DNA of 64,000 nucleotides from Lactarius indigo (GCA_025766275.1 JAFKAC010000025.1:186001-250000); one strand, 5' to 3'; counted from the first letter of the stretch, positions 38,240 through 50,924 are shown. Notes: generated by a model from the letters alone, not told the origin. A program made the numbers and translations.

Positions 38240-39395
38240 GTACTATCCGCGTACACAATTAGTGCGGACCACCCCCCTGAGCAACCATCGCTGCTCACCT
38301 GGACCGCATGACTGGAGTGCGCTGTCTAGTCTTGTTCGACAAGTCGGAAGGAGGGTGCTTCCTCCAAGAGCACACACAAGCATTGCCTCCCCTCCGCCAG
38401 GCCATCTGTGAAGCCCTGGTGCAAAGCATGGAAAGCACATAGTGGCAGGTGGAATGTTGAGATCTGGAGGGGGCGGCGAGCCCGTGATGCCGAACCTGCA
38501 CTCACAGCATGGGCGCGCGCCGAGTATCTTCTGGGTGGCTATCGCAGGAGTCAACAACTCCTTGAAGCACCTCGAGTATGCCCTGCCACCGTACGACATG
38601 CCCACGTCACCAATGAGATCCACGGCCAATGTCTGGTTGTATCTGGTTTGTCTTTTACTGGGCTCAGCCATATCTGCGCTGACAATTTGCAGTTATGGTG
38701 TATCTCGAACCTTACCCCCTTGATGTGAAGCATGCCGCATTCCTCCGGCACCCGCCGAGAGTCGTTCAGTTCTCCCGCGTCTTACGCTACTCACCTCTTA
38801 CTAGAGATACTCCCTTACGGCTCTGCTCTTCCTATTAGCTGATGTCATGCCAGAGTACTAGGGCCTCCCACTCGTGGTGCGATATGTCATTCGATCTACA
38901 CGCTCTCCTCGACAATGTGTGGTTCCCGTGCCTACGAGCGCATGCACTCGACATTCTTGCGCCTGAAGGACCATCAAACGCACGCGTACTCGAGGCGCTG
39001 GTGCACATTCGCGGTGAGGCGCTGCGCCGTCTCGTGGTTTCTTCGTTCGAGAGCACCGCGATTCTCATACACGCCGTGCGGTTGTTCCCGTGCATGCGTT
39101 GGCTGCGCCTCATCGCTGTCAACTTTTGGTACGAGCAATCTCCCATCACGCGTACTCCCGTACATCTGGTATGTCCCCTCGCACCAATCTAACTGCGTTT
39201 CCCTAACGGGGTTAGGGCGAGTGGGTCGAGGTGCTTGCGGTGCTGCCCGAGGTGGAGGCATTCCGCGGCGCGTCGATCTTCCGCGATCCCGAAAGCACCA
39301 CGATAAAAGAGTATGACGAGCTGGCGTGCGATATCTTGAGCTTTTGCCTGTGGATGCGGCAGGTCGAGCTCCCTCACGGTCGATTCCTTTGACAT
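38240..39395 (+). pseudogene. F-box/LRR-type protein relic (unit B)
   Basis: Second copy of the relic at 12250-13555, separated from its gene B by the LINE. Short stretches of similar leucine-rich reading appear in shifting frames (for example near 38690-38720 and 38890-39190). No continuous ORF. The last part around 39216-39390 (VEVLAVLPEVEAF-like) is the best kept. Confidence 0.4.
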
Positions 39396-40570
39396 GGGAG
39401 GGCGACTGGGTGGTGTGGCATGTTAGATGAAGGTTCTTTGGCGGATGGGGCTCCGCGTAGGGCACATGGGAGACCCACTTCGATGTAATGTCTTCGTGCT
39501 CGGTGAGCTAGCTGAGGGTATGATAGTCTACGTTAAGCATTGGTAGGGGACAATCCCTAAGATAATTGAGAAACCTTGTATGAAAGACACCAACAATCCC
39601 CCGTCAGGCGACCTGAAGGAGAAGATTTTGGGACTCCTATCACAATGGCTCATCCTACCCGCTGATTTCATTGAGGATGCCTGTAATAGCTTTGCTTCTC
39701 TACTACCGGAACTCGAGGTCTATGACCCCGAAAAGCAACCTTCCTTTTGTCTCACCGCATCGGATCTAGTGCTTGGAGGGTTACTCTTCGATCTTCAAAC
39801 GGCAAATATAAGAGCTCGAAACATCCCACAAAATCGTTGACAAGTCAGGTGTTCTCTAATTGGCCCTCGCTATCGTACATCACGGCCAAACAGGGTCCGG
39901 TAGTATTTCCAGCCAATAACATGTCATCCGATGCTACAACTGCAGCAGTCTCTTGGCACTGAGGTCTGTCACAGGTCGGCGGCTGCTTGGGTGGGCAGCT
40001 GAGCCAAAGTCGAATTCCTTTTTCTCACATCGCCAAATTTGTTGGGACATGTCGTTTACAGAAATCGAAGATCTAGTGTACCAAAGTTTCGTTTGATGAG
40101 CTTGACATGAAGATGCGGAATCATGAGACTATTATGAACTTAATTGTGAGCCTATGAGCGACCTCATTCGGCTCACTGCTCCTGAGCCCACTAGCCGTGA
40201 GTACGTGTTTTCCTCCTCGATTCTGAATATTCGATCAGGCGCCGGACTGCCTCCTGCCAGTGAGACGTCCTGGCGCACATCTTTCTCAGCATGTCCAGGA
40301 CTTCTGGTGAGATACTACTGACCACCTGACCAACGGGAATACTGGGGTGGCATATATAGTCTGAGGAGGGACTCGTGCACCCGACAACGCCTAGTACAAC
40401 TCAGGCTGTGGTCACGTTGGCTCGGGCACTTTGAGCGTCCTAGTCTATCAATGTATGACCGAATCCGGTAAGGCCTTCCAGAGCTTCCACGGCCAGGGAC
40501 GGTCACCAGCGCTTTCCAAGCGTCGAATCGATCTCATCTACCACTGGCACCTCGGCGCCGCCCTCTTAGC
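39396..40570 (+). promoter_or_regulatory. spacer and promoter of STAND gene C
   Basis: A small ORF from ATG 39580 to 39840 (86 codons) has no recognisable domain and may be chance. TATA box TATATAG at 40353-40359, 218 bases before the ATG of gene C, matches that of gene B. The segment near 39890-39960 resembles 13725-13790. Confidence 0.4.
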
Positions 40571-43500
40571 ATGAGTCGGTCCTCCGCTCCTAGCTCGTCC
40601 TCAAAGACTCCCGCAACCACCTCATCCTCTTCCTCTTCCAATTTCAAAATCATCTTCGAAAAGGCGATCAAGGAATATAATAAAAAGACAAAACACGATC
40701 TCACCGCTCATCCTCTCTCCACCCAGCTTCAACCATGCGATTCTCCTGCGGCCATTCTAACTATACTTCAAGAACAAGTCGACCAGTACAAACAATCTCG
40801 GACCGCCGACGAGAGATTGCACAAATGGCTCAACCCTACAATCAATGTACTATATGCGTTCTCGCAGACACTCGGCGAAGGGATCGGTTTGGTGAACATT
40901 AATTGACCTGTTGGCGATATCACTCTAATACCATTTCTGCAGGCCTTCTCACCTGCTAAAGCGATATTTGCTGGTGCTGGTGTTCTCCTCTTGGTAAGCA
41001 CTCTCGCTTATCTACTCGTAAGGTCTATTATGACATCGGTGGTCGTCAGGCGGCAAAAGAAGTCGAAGCCAGCCAAGACGTCCTCATCGATATCTTCGAG
41101 CGCATCGAGAATTTCTTCAGACGACTGGAGATTTATACCAAAGTCAGACCGACTCCGGCGATGACGGACATGATGGTGAAGATAATGGTGGAGGTGCTGG
41201 ATATTCTTGGGACTGCCACAAAGGAAATGAAGCAGAGTCGAGCGAGTACGTTTATATTTCGCCATACGCACGGCCTTAGGTTTCTGGACGTTGATGACTA
41301 CGTACAGAAAAGTTTCTAAAGAAGGTGGCGGGAATAAGGAGGCTGGAAGATGGGTTGAGGAAGTTGGACAAAATGACGAACGAAGAGGCTCGAATGGCGA
41401 ATGCGGAGGCGCTGAATATTGCACACGACATCGACAAAAAGGTGGAGGCGGTCGAGGCTGGCGTGAAGGACGTCGATGGAAAAGTACAAACGATTATCGG
41501 CGGTGCGTAGACTCTGCTTAGCAAGTCGTCGACGCCATCACTAATGTTGAAATATCTAGACGGAAAGGAAGCGAAATTGGTCATGCAAACGACGTCGCAA
41601 AACGTTGACGACCTAAAGCGTCCGTCATCGATCTGATCATTGTCGATGATTGAGCGTCTAACATACTCACAGGGACACAATTGCTTAAGAGTCTCAGAGA
41701 ATGGCAGTCTCCTTCGGATCCGTCTACAAATCACGTCATTGCGTCTGATCGTCAACACGAGGGAACGGCGGAGTGGTTCTGTAAAAGCAAAATGTTTGAG
41801 GAATGGAAAGCTACTGGATCGCTGCTGTGGATCCACGGCAAACGTACGCCCCTCTCACTGTTGTTGATTCCCTACTGATTCCCTTGATGTGACGTACCGC
41901 CCGTTCCATAGCGGGCTCTGGGAAAAGCATTCTGTGGTTCGTCGATTCTTAGCCCTCGCATTTGAAGTAACTGATGACAACTGAGAAGCTCCGCAATTAT
42001 AAACGATATCGAAGCACTGAACAAGGCTGGATTAGCATCCATGGCGTACTTTTACTTCGATTTTCGGGATCTCGCCAAGCAATCCCGTCGCGATCTACTT
42101 CGCTCACTTCTCATCCAACTCTCTCATTCATCCGATCCCTTCTGCGACATACTCTCTCGGCTCTATGGCGCATATGGCAAAGGCACGCGTCAACCCGGTG
42201 ACAACGCATTGATGGTCTGCCTCAAGGAGATGCTCACCCTCCCCAACCAGCGTCCAGTTTATCTCGTCATGGATGCCCTTGACGAGTGTCCCGATACCTC
42301 CGGAATTCCATCGACTCGCGAATCGGACCTTGCCGTCGTGAAGGAGCTGGTCGAGCTGCGCGTTTCAAGTCTTCGTATCTGCGTGACTAGTCGTCCGGAG
42401 GTCGACATCCAGTACGCGATCGAGCGGCTCACGCATTGTTCTGTATCCCTTCACAACGAAAGCGGACAAGAGAAGGATATCGCCGAATACATCAAATCTG
42501 TTGTGTATTCTCCCTCGAATACGATCATGAAGCGATGGAGGGATGAGGACAAAGAAATGGTGGTACAGACGCTGTCGGAACGAGCCGACGGAATGTAAGT
42601 GCGTTTAAGGTCCGCCGATGATATTTGCTTATTCTTTTCAGGTTCCGATGGGTCTTTTGTCAGCTTGAGACGCTGCGACATTGCCTACCACAGAATGTCC
42701 CGCATGTTCTACGGCAACTTCCTGCGACTTTGGACGAGACATATGCACGGGTGCTAAAGGAAATCGGGACGACCAACCAACTTTATGCACATCGTCTGTT
42801 ACAATGTCTCACGGTGGCGAAGCGTCCACTTGGTGTGGAGGAGCTGGCAGAGATCCTCGCGCTCGACTTTTCAGGCGAAGGAGCAATTCCAGAGCTAAAA
42901 GAGAATTGGCGGTGGAAAGATCAGCAAGATGCGGTGCTATCTACATGCTCCAGTTTGATTTCTGTTGTCAGTGATCGCTTTGGCCAGAGTGTGGTCCAAT
43001 TTTCACACTTTTCGGTCCAAGAGTTCATGATCTCGGATCGCTTGGCCACTTCAAGCGCAGATATTTCATGCTTTCATATCCTTCCTGAGCCAGCACACAC
43101 CGTCATTGTCAAGGCCTGTTTGGGGGTCCTACTCCAGCATCGGGTCGACGATGCCAAGGTTAGACACGATTCTCCTCTGGCTCCGTATGCTGCCGAGCAC
43201 TGGGCGTATCATGCGCGGTTCGGGAATGTATGGATGCGTGTAGAAGATGGGATTCGACGTCTGTTCGACAGCTCCAAACCATATCTCAAAGTGTGGCTCT
43301 TTAAGTTTAAAGCTCTTCACGATTATCCACCCAAGTTCTTCTGGAATTACGACTTCACCAAACACATCGACTCTCCCCTATACTATGCTTCACTGTGTGG
43401 ACTCCGCGACCTCGCAGCACAGCTAATTACTGAGAATCCTCAGTGTCTAACTGGTCTGGTTGGTCGAAATTCCAGCCCACTGGTGGCGGCATTGGGCAAC

Positions 43501-44732
43501 AAACACTTCGACGTCGCGGAGCTACTTCACCAGCGCGGCATAGACCTAGGTATCAGAGACGACAACAATCGCACTCTACTACATGCTGCATCTCAGGACG
43601 GACATGTGGAGATCGTTAAGTGGCTATTCGACCATGGTGTGCCCGTAAATTCCCAACAGGACAACCACAATACTCTGCTCTATTCGGCAGAGGTGAACGG
43701 ACACCAATGGCACGGCATAACCGTTGACGATGCGGATGATAACAACAATACACCATTGCACTTGGCGTCACAAGGTGGACATGCCAACATTGCGCGCGAG
43801 CTGTTAATGCGAGGGGCGAGTGTCGCCATGAAGGGTCAGAGTTACCGGACGCCTTTGCATCTAGCGTGCCACTCTGGGAATGCTGAAACTGTGCGGCTAT
43901 TGATCGAGAAAGGTGCAGACGTCGTGCTGCAGGATCTGCAGCACAAGACGCCTTTGCATCTCGCGGTGTCGAACGATCGGGTGGGTGCCAGACTACGTCA
44001 TTGTTGATCGGTACAGGGCTGATGCAGCTGGACAGTATCCCGCCCACAGTCCGAAAGAACCATCCGCAGTGGCTGGAATTGTGCGGCTCTTGATCGACCA
44101 CGGCGCAGATGTGACTGCGCTAGATATGACGCTCTCGACACCTTTACACCAGGCGTCATCCTCTCGGAATCTCGAGATCGTACGGATATTGATAGAGAAT
44201 GGCGCAGACCTGAATGCGCAAGATGAGACCCATTCAACCCCTTTGCATCGGGCGGCGGTCCAGAAAAATCTTGAAATCTTGGGGTTTTTGATCGAGCACG
44301 GCGCGGATGTCATGGCGCGGGATTGGAACCTCAAGACGCCTCTCCATTTTGTCTTCGCCTGGGTGAGTTCCGAGGCTCATCGCTCTGATCTGGCTCAGGG
44401 CTGATATAGACGGACAGCACGACAACAACAGCTGGTACCAGACGATTCCAATCACGGTGGATGAGACTTTACGGCCATTCGTCAAGTATGGGGCTGACGT
44501 GACTGCGCGGGATATGACCTACTCTACGCCTTTGCATATGGCATCATCATCGAGGAGTGCCAAAGCTGTACGGATATTGATTGAGCTTGGTGCGGACGTC
44601 AATGCACAAGACAAGACCAATGCGACGCCTTTACATCTGGCATCGTTCTCGGAGAATGCTGAGACTGTGCAGCTGTTGATCGAGCACGGCGCGGATGTCA
44701 CTGCACGAGATGCGAGTCACAGGACACCTTTG
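40571..44732 (+). pseudogene. STAND/NLR-like gene C (Goodbye-NACHT-ankyrin), truncated by copia insertion
   Basis: Exons: 40571-40891, 40943-40993, 41050-41245, 41308-41502, 41560-41619, 41673-41843, 41912-41936, 41989-42594, 42642-43980, 44036-44362, 44418-44732. It parallels genes A and B. Differences: two extra Ser codons in exon 1, a 21-base in-frame deletion in exon 4 and a weak donor (GTCCGT) after exon 5. P-loop and Walker B (LVMDALDE) are intact. The reading stops at TTG (44730-44732) in an ankyrin repeat, where a copia LTR begins. The missing 3' exons are presumably beyond the window, after the nested elements. Confidence 0.8.
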
Positions 44733-44977
44733 TGTCGATGTGATGTCATCGCTGGGTCACGCCACACAGTGGCGGGGCCACGTGACTCGTTGTATATACG
44801 CGTCGGTATCCGAACGCCCCCCCCCTCAGTCGCTTCTATCCTACTGTGACTGAGGGGTACGTATCTCGCCCACTAAGCTATCTTACTGCCACTGACAGTA
44901 CGATTAGATAGTTCCAGGTATTATAATACAGTCGCTTCTATCCTACCGTGACTGAGGGATAGTTCCAGTTCTTTACA
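44733..44977 (+). repeat. copia 5' LTR
   Basis: About 245 bp, TGTCGATG to CTTTACA. It includes GTATATAC near 44795 and two copies of CAGTCGCTTCTATCCTAC (44828 and 44928). The left edge is set by loss of similarity to the ankyrin exon and may be off by two bases. Confidence 0.7.
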
Positions 44978-44991
44978 GGTTATGGGCCCAT
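44978..44991 (+). other. copia primer-binding site (half initiator tRNA-Met type)
   Basis: GGTTATGGGCCCAT directly after the LTR is complementary to the anticodon stem-loop of initiator tRNA-Met (GGGCCCAUAACC), the internal-tRNA priming known from Drosophila copia. Confidence 0.65.
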
Positions 44992-45087
44992 AATCACCTG
45001 GAACTGCCTCGACTACTTTAAACTCCTCGACTCACTTCTTCGTGCTGCTCGCACTCCTCTACTCTCTTGTACAACTCGACTGCAAAT

Positions 45088-48000
45088 ATGTCTGTTCAAA
45101 ACGCAGCTTCTGGGATGACTGGGACTGTGGGCGGCGGTGGAGCGTCCGCCAGCGGCTCTGGGGGAGACCCTGGGGGGGCATCCGCTGGTGGCCTTACACC
45201 CGCCAATGATGTCATCATCACCCCGCAAGGTTTCGTCGGCGATCCATCTTGGCCGAAGGATCTCATTCTCGATCGGCACAAATCCAACTGGCGTGAATGG
45301 AATCGCCGCCTTATTCTAGTCACAGATCAGCGACTCTTTTCCCATTATCTTGACGGTTCCTTCCCTCGGCCTGACCCTGCTACACACGCCAAGGCAGCAC
45401 TCCATTGGAGGGTCACCGATCATGCTCTCTGCGCATTCATCCTCGAGCACGTCGCTGAAGCTGAGTTTGATGTTGCCAACTCCTTTGATGTCGCCCACGA
45501 CGTCTACGAGGCCCTACACAAAATGCACGAATTCCTCGGCTTGCACGCCCAAGTCCACATCATACGAGAGGCCCTCGACATTCGCTTTGACTTTTCCCCG
45601 CCTTTGAACCTGAGCCGCACGCTGCACACCATAGACCGCCTGCATGACAGATTCACCAGGATGGGAAAGATGGACGACGACAAACTCAAAATCATTTTCA
45701 TCATAAACGCCCTCGAGTCGAACCCCCAACTCCAGTCGACCGTCAATGAACTCCTGGAATCAAGCCCCGCCATCACCTCAATGGACATCAAAAACCGTGT
45801 CTGGCGGGAAGAACAACTCCTCATTCACCGTGAGAGAGTAGGGGCTACTACCTCTGGCAGCACGGCCCTCGCCGCTGTCGCGAAGCCGACAAAACCAATT
45901 TGTGCAAACTGCAAACGTACGAACCATCATGTCGAATTCTGCATTGCACCCGGGGGGAATATGGCCGGAAAGACGATTGACGAGGCCCGCGCTGCTCAAA
46001 AGGCAGCTGCTGCGAAAGCCCGCGGAAGTCGTACCTCCAACCCGCAGAGCGCCAATGTTGCCCAGGCTACTACGCCGACAGTAGAAGCCCCTGCAGAGGC
46101 CCCTGCCCCTGCAAATACCCATTCGTTCACAATTAGTGGCAAACATTACAAAATGGTACCTGACGACGCCCGGCAAGTACCCACCACGGCCAGCGCCCAT
46201 ACCGCTCTCACCACGGTCCCCGGGGGTTATCCACACATCCCCCTGCAGGACTACGACGAGGAGGAGTATCTCGCTATGCTCGCCACCTCAGACGACGCGC
46301 GCGCATCCATTGATTGGGGCGCGAATACACACAACCCGCATCCCCCAACTGCTACATTGGTCGCATACACTGCCGGCCGCTGCAGCATCGCCCGCATGGA
46401 TGTCCCCTTCATTCTTGACACTGGTGCGATGTGCCACATCTCCCCCGAGGCCTCTGACTTCAAAAACCTGAAACCCATCCCCCGCCACCCCGTCAAAGGG
46501 CTGGGTGGCTCCACCGTCTATGCTACTGGAGTTGGCGACATCGAACTCCGAATTGCCGGGGGACATAAACTGAAGCTCACCAACGTCCTCTACATACCGG
46601 AGTCGTCCATACGCCTAGTCTCGATCCTCGCACTGAACAAGAGTGGGGACTACACAGCTCACTTCGATTCATCCGGTTGCTGGGTAACTAACAAAGGGGG
46701 CGCCATACTCGCACGTGGGACTCTTTCCCCCAGCAAGCGTCTGTACATCCTGACAATACAGACCCCATTCGTACAGCACAAAAAGGCGCCGATGCCACAC
46801 ACTGCCCTGTACACCAAGGCACCTGACATCGAGACTTGGCATCGCCGCCTCGGCCACTGCAATGCCCGCACAATCATAGAAATGGCAAAAAATAAAGTAT
46901 CCGAAGGTATGCCCATCGACCTCTCCACTCTCCCAGCCAAGTGTGACCACTGCACGCTCAGAAAACAGACGCGTTCGACTGTTCCAAAAATGCGTGAAGG
47001 GGGTAAGGCGGAGACGAGGCTGGGCAGGGTCTATGTGGATTTGTGCGGTTCGATGGCGGTGACCTCACGTTCTGGAAAGGTTTACTCTATGAACATAATC
47101 GATGATTTTTCCGGTTATGTGTGGAGCATCCCCTTGCGTACTAAGGCAGAAGCGTGTGAAGCGATCCAGGTCTGGCACAAAGCTGTCACCGTCCAGACCG
47201 GCGAGAAGCTCCGGATCCTCGTCACTGACAATGGCGAGCTGGTTTCCAAAAACATGCGCAATTGGTGCAATGCGGAAGGCATCGATCACCAACTCACAGC
47301 CCCCTATACGTCGGCACACAATGGAAGAGCGGAACGTCTCCATAGAACACTGCTAGGAAAGGCGCACGCCATGCGTCTTGCGTGCAATGCGCCTTCCTTC
47401 CTTTGGGACGAGTTCTGTGCCACAGCCGCGTACCTCACCACACTCACCGCCGCCTCCGCCAATAATGGCAAGACACCTTACGAACTCTGGTTTGGCCGGA
47501 AACCCTCCCTATCACACCTGAAGGAGATCAGATGCCGTGCCTTCGCCCTTCACACCCCGCCAATCTCCAAGATCTACGAGAGATCATCGCCCTGCATCCT
47601 CATCGGATACGCCCCCCACACGAAAGCATACCGTCTCTGGGACCCTTCCTCATCCCGCATCTTTAACTCATTTCACGTCTCTTTCACAGAGCATCTTGAT
47701 TCTGAACCAGCCCCTCTCCTGCCCGGCACCATCCTCGGCACATCCCCTGTTCCTCCATCCCCCTCTTGGGACTATTCCGGCCCTATCCCAGGCCCCGATA
47801 CAAATACGCACGATACCCCCTTCTCTTCCTTCCCAATAGATACACGGTTGACCTTAGATTACATGCCTGATTACGATACAACGAACCCCACTTATGATAC
47901 AACAAATACCCCAAACAACAACACCACGAATAACACCGTCAACGACAATACTGTCAATCCCCATTTAGATTACATACCCCCCGATACAACTACACCTAAT

Positions 48001-49575
48001 ACCATTAACACCAACACGACTAATACAGCGCAACCAAATCCCAACACCAGTCCCGCCACCTTTGCCAACCAACCCATGCACAATTCGAACCGACCTCTCA
48101 CCCCTCCCTCTCCCTTGACCACTCTTCCGCCTTCCCCTACACCACCTCCCTGTGCCCCGCCCTTACGTCGAAGCTCCCGCATCCCAGTGCTGTCCGCTCG
48201 TGCAACCAATGATGACGGCCTCCGCCGCGGACGACGCCTCGCTGCCGCTATCTCCGATGCACGCATGTCTGCGGCTCGCCGTCAGGAGGAGAGAGCGCAC
48301 AGATCGGCACAAGACCATGCACTCGCTATTCTCACAGAATACTCAGACATACGAGACACCCACGAGCTCTTCCATGCTGACTTACATTTCGAGGACACCC
48401 CCTTCACCGTCGACGAGGCCCTTGCCTCCCTCAGCGACGGATCCTTAGAACCCATACTGGAGGCCGACGATGAGCCAACCTGGGCCCAGGCGCTCACTTC
48501 ACCTGAGTGAGAGTTCTGGATCACGGGCGGCCGAGACGAGTTAAAGAGTCTTGAGGACTTGAAGGTCTTCGTCCTCGTGCCCCGCTCTCAGGTCCCTCGT
48601 GGACATCAACCACTCAAAGGCAAGCTCGTTTGCAAACAAAAACGTGATGACACAGGCAAAGTAGTGCGATACAAGGTTCGATATGTGGCGAAGGGTTACG
48701 CACAGCGCTGGGGCATCGACTATGACAAAACTACGGCGCCGACCGTCAGACTGGAATCATTCTGTTCCATTCTCCACATTGCCGTGACTCTCGACTGGGA
48801 CCTTCAACAATTCGACATCAAAACCGCCTTCCTCCACGGCGTCCTACCAGAAGATGAGATGATGTTTATGGAGCAGCCGGAGGGTTTTGAGGCCCCTGGG
48901 AAGGAGGATTGGGTGATGCGATTGATGAAGAGTATCTACGGTATGAAACAAGCCAGCCGCATATGGAACCAGACTTTCCATAATGCCATGGTCTCTTGGG
49001 GATTCGAGCATCTCCCCTGCGAGTGGTGCATGTACCGCCGCCAAACTGACGCCAGCACAATCATCTTCGCCGTCCACGTGGACGATATCATCTCCGCAGC
49101 CACCTCCCCAAGTGAGAACTCATGGTTCAAAGAGAAGCTGAAGGTGCAATGGGACATTTCCGACCTCGGCCCAGCGAAGTATGCCCTGGGTATCGCCATC
49201 ACGTGCGACCGCCCGAACCACTTGATATCACTCTCTCAGACAGCCAAAATCGACCGCTTAGTAGAACAATACGGGCAAGGAGACGCACACTCGGTCAACA
49301 CCCCAATGGTCGCCGGGCTCCAGCTATGGAGACCAGACAAGAACTTACCGGTACCGCCGGACATCTCGGAATGGGCAGACCGCACCCCTTACCGCTCCCT
49401 GGTGGGAAGCCTGATGTACCTGGCAGTCGCGACTAGGCCAGATATCGCTTATGCAATGGGACGACTTGCATCCTTCATGGATTGCTATCGACCCGAACAC
49501 TGGGCTGCTGCCATTCGCGTGTTGCGCTACCTAAAAGGGACGCGCCTCTACTCACTTACCCTAGGTGGCCGTAAC
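45088..49575 (+). pseudogene. copia Gag-Pol polyprotein with one TGA, 3' end lost
   Basis: Polyprotein from ATG 45088. Domains in order: UBN2-like Gag (~residues 60-255), zinc knuckle CANCKRTNHHVEFC (~271), protease FILDTGAMCHIS (~445), GAG-pre-integrase HRRLGHCN ... CDHC (~583-620), integrase with D (YVDLCG), D (VTDNGE) and E (GRAERLH), RT with FDIKTAFLHG (~1244) and HVDD (~1329), then the start of RNase H. A single in-frame TGA at 48508-48510 stands in SPE*EFW, where family members usually have Arg or Lys; CGA to TGA is the simple explanation. The frame stays open on both sides. Confidence 0.88.
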
Positions 49576-50135
49576 TGTCACAAACCTATAAACCTGGTCG
49601 TGACTCAAGGCGCTTAGAGCCGGACCGGACCGGACCGGGCTTATGTCATCAGCTTCCTAAAGGGGAAATCCGAGGTCGGAGTTTGAATTTCGCTCTCTGA
49701 TGGTCACGTGATGTGTCACGTGATTACTCTGCCTTTCCAAGTCACATGTGTACATGCACGTGTATCGATCAATGGTTGATTGTTTATCAATCAACGAAGA
49801 TATTCAACCAAGTCATTAGGAACATGTGTCCTGATCACGGGTTCCGCAGTTGCTGCGGAATCACGCCATCATGGTGTAATATGGCGTCATTAACTGCGGC
49901 GCAGTCACACCATGCTTATCCTTTATTCTGATTGGACAGTATTAATAATGTGTCTCTGGAATGTTCCAATCCGCAGTATTGCACAGCACTCGTGGACAGG
50001 CCCTAAGCCTGCCCTAAACCTACGCACAGACCACCCCCTGTAGTATATAAGCTAGCACAATCTATCAGACAGTCCCTCAGACTGTCCACTTGTGACATCT
50101 TCCCTCTTGTCTCTCAGCTCCTTCGAGTGCCCCAC
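49576..50135 (+). repeat. truncated E3-family LTR
   Basis: Begins TGTCACAAACC inside copia RNase H and follows the E3 LTR up to GAGTGCCCCAC, where a second LTR starts. About 120 bases of its end are missing, presumably displaced past the element inserted there. TATATAAG and the GGACAGTC hairpin are present. It is closer to the inverted LTR at 601-1268 than to the one that follows it. Confidence 0.75.
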
Positions 50136-50801
50136 TGTCACGAACCTATAACCCGGTCGTGACTCAAGGGCGCTTAAAACCGGTCCGCGCCGACCCGGTC
50201 TTATGTAATCACCTTCCTAAAGGGGAATTCCGAATCGGAGTTTGAATTCTGTTCTCAAACGGTCACGTGATCAGTCACGTGATCAGTCATGCCTCTCAAG
50301 CCACGTGTTGTATACACGTGTACTTATCAACAGTTGATTGTTGATCAATCAACGAAGATAATCAACCAAGTCACCACCCCTCGGGGATTCCTGCATTGAC
50401 TGCGGAATCACGCCATCCTGACGCAAGATTGCGCCATCGACTGCGGCGCAGCTGTTCTATGTTTAAACCTCTTCTTATTGGACTCTATTGTTAGATGTCT
50501 CTAGAATGTTCCTTTGCGCAGTACTGCGCAGCACCCGTGGACAGGCCCTAAGCCTGCCCTAAACCTACGCACAGACCACCCCCTGTAGTATATAAGCTGG
50601 TGCAATTCTACGGACAGTCCCTCAGACTGTCCACTTGTGACATCTTCCCTCTTGCCTCTCAGCTCCTTCGAGTGCCCCACCTTGTGTGCGCCACTATCTT
50701 CTTTGAGCCAAGAACGTCTCCTCTTCTCCCCCTTCGACGCTCTCTCCGTCTTTACCTCGCCCGCCGTCGTCTTCAACCGTATCCCTCGCTGTCGAGTGAC
50801 A
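50136..50801 (+). repeat. E3 5' LTR
   Basis: 666 bp, TGTCAC to GTGACA. TATA box TATATAAG at 50589-50596. GGACAGTC-CCTCA-GACTGTCC forms a hairpin just downstream; the predicted RNA start is AGACTGTCC at 50624, 35 bases from the box. At the 3' edge CTGTC-GAGT-GACAG (50789-50802) forms a hairpin. The 3' limit is inferred from the terminal inversion, because the 3' LTR is not in the window. Confidence 0.72.
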
Positions 50802-50857
50802 GTGAGTTCACCACACTTGGACAGTCTCTTCAATAGACTGACCTCGGGCTTCCCCAG
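50802..50857 (+). other. predicted 56-base leader intron of E3 containing the primer-binding site
   Basis: Donor GTGAGT at the LTR edge, branch site CTGAC at 50838-50842, acceptor CCCCAG. The other copy (545-600) keeps length and all three signals. TGGACAGTCT (about 50818-50827) inside it is complementary to the first 10 bases of the predicted RNA. Spliced RNA would read GTGAC-ATG-ACT-GAC. Confidence 0.6.
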
Positions 50858-50924
50858 TGACTGACTACAACTACGAGTACGACTTCTCGCAGTACGGTCA
50901 GTGGGATGGAGATTCCGCCAGCTA

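Larger units (their letters stand above)
44733..49575 (+). mobile_element. Ty1/copia retrotransposon, 5' LTR to RNase H start, itself interrupted
   Basis: Inserted in an ankyrin exon of gene C. The 5' LTR is followed by a copia-type primer-binding site and a polyprotein in one frame. An E3-family LTR enters at 49576, so the rest of RNase H and the 3' LTR are outside the window. Confidence 0.88.

Noticed and set aside
39580..39840. 86-codon plus-strand ORF before gene C
   Set aside because: Starts with ATG but no recognisable domain and no clear counterpart in unit A; kept only as a remark in the spacer entry.
50802..50830. tRNA-type primer site directly after the E3 LTR
   Set aside because: The bases directly after the LTR (GTGAGT) look like a splice donor; TGGACAGTCT begins with TGG and could match an unknown tRNA, but its 10-base match to the RNA start was preferred. 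Not excluded.
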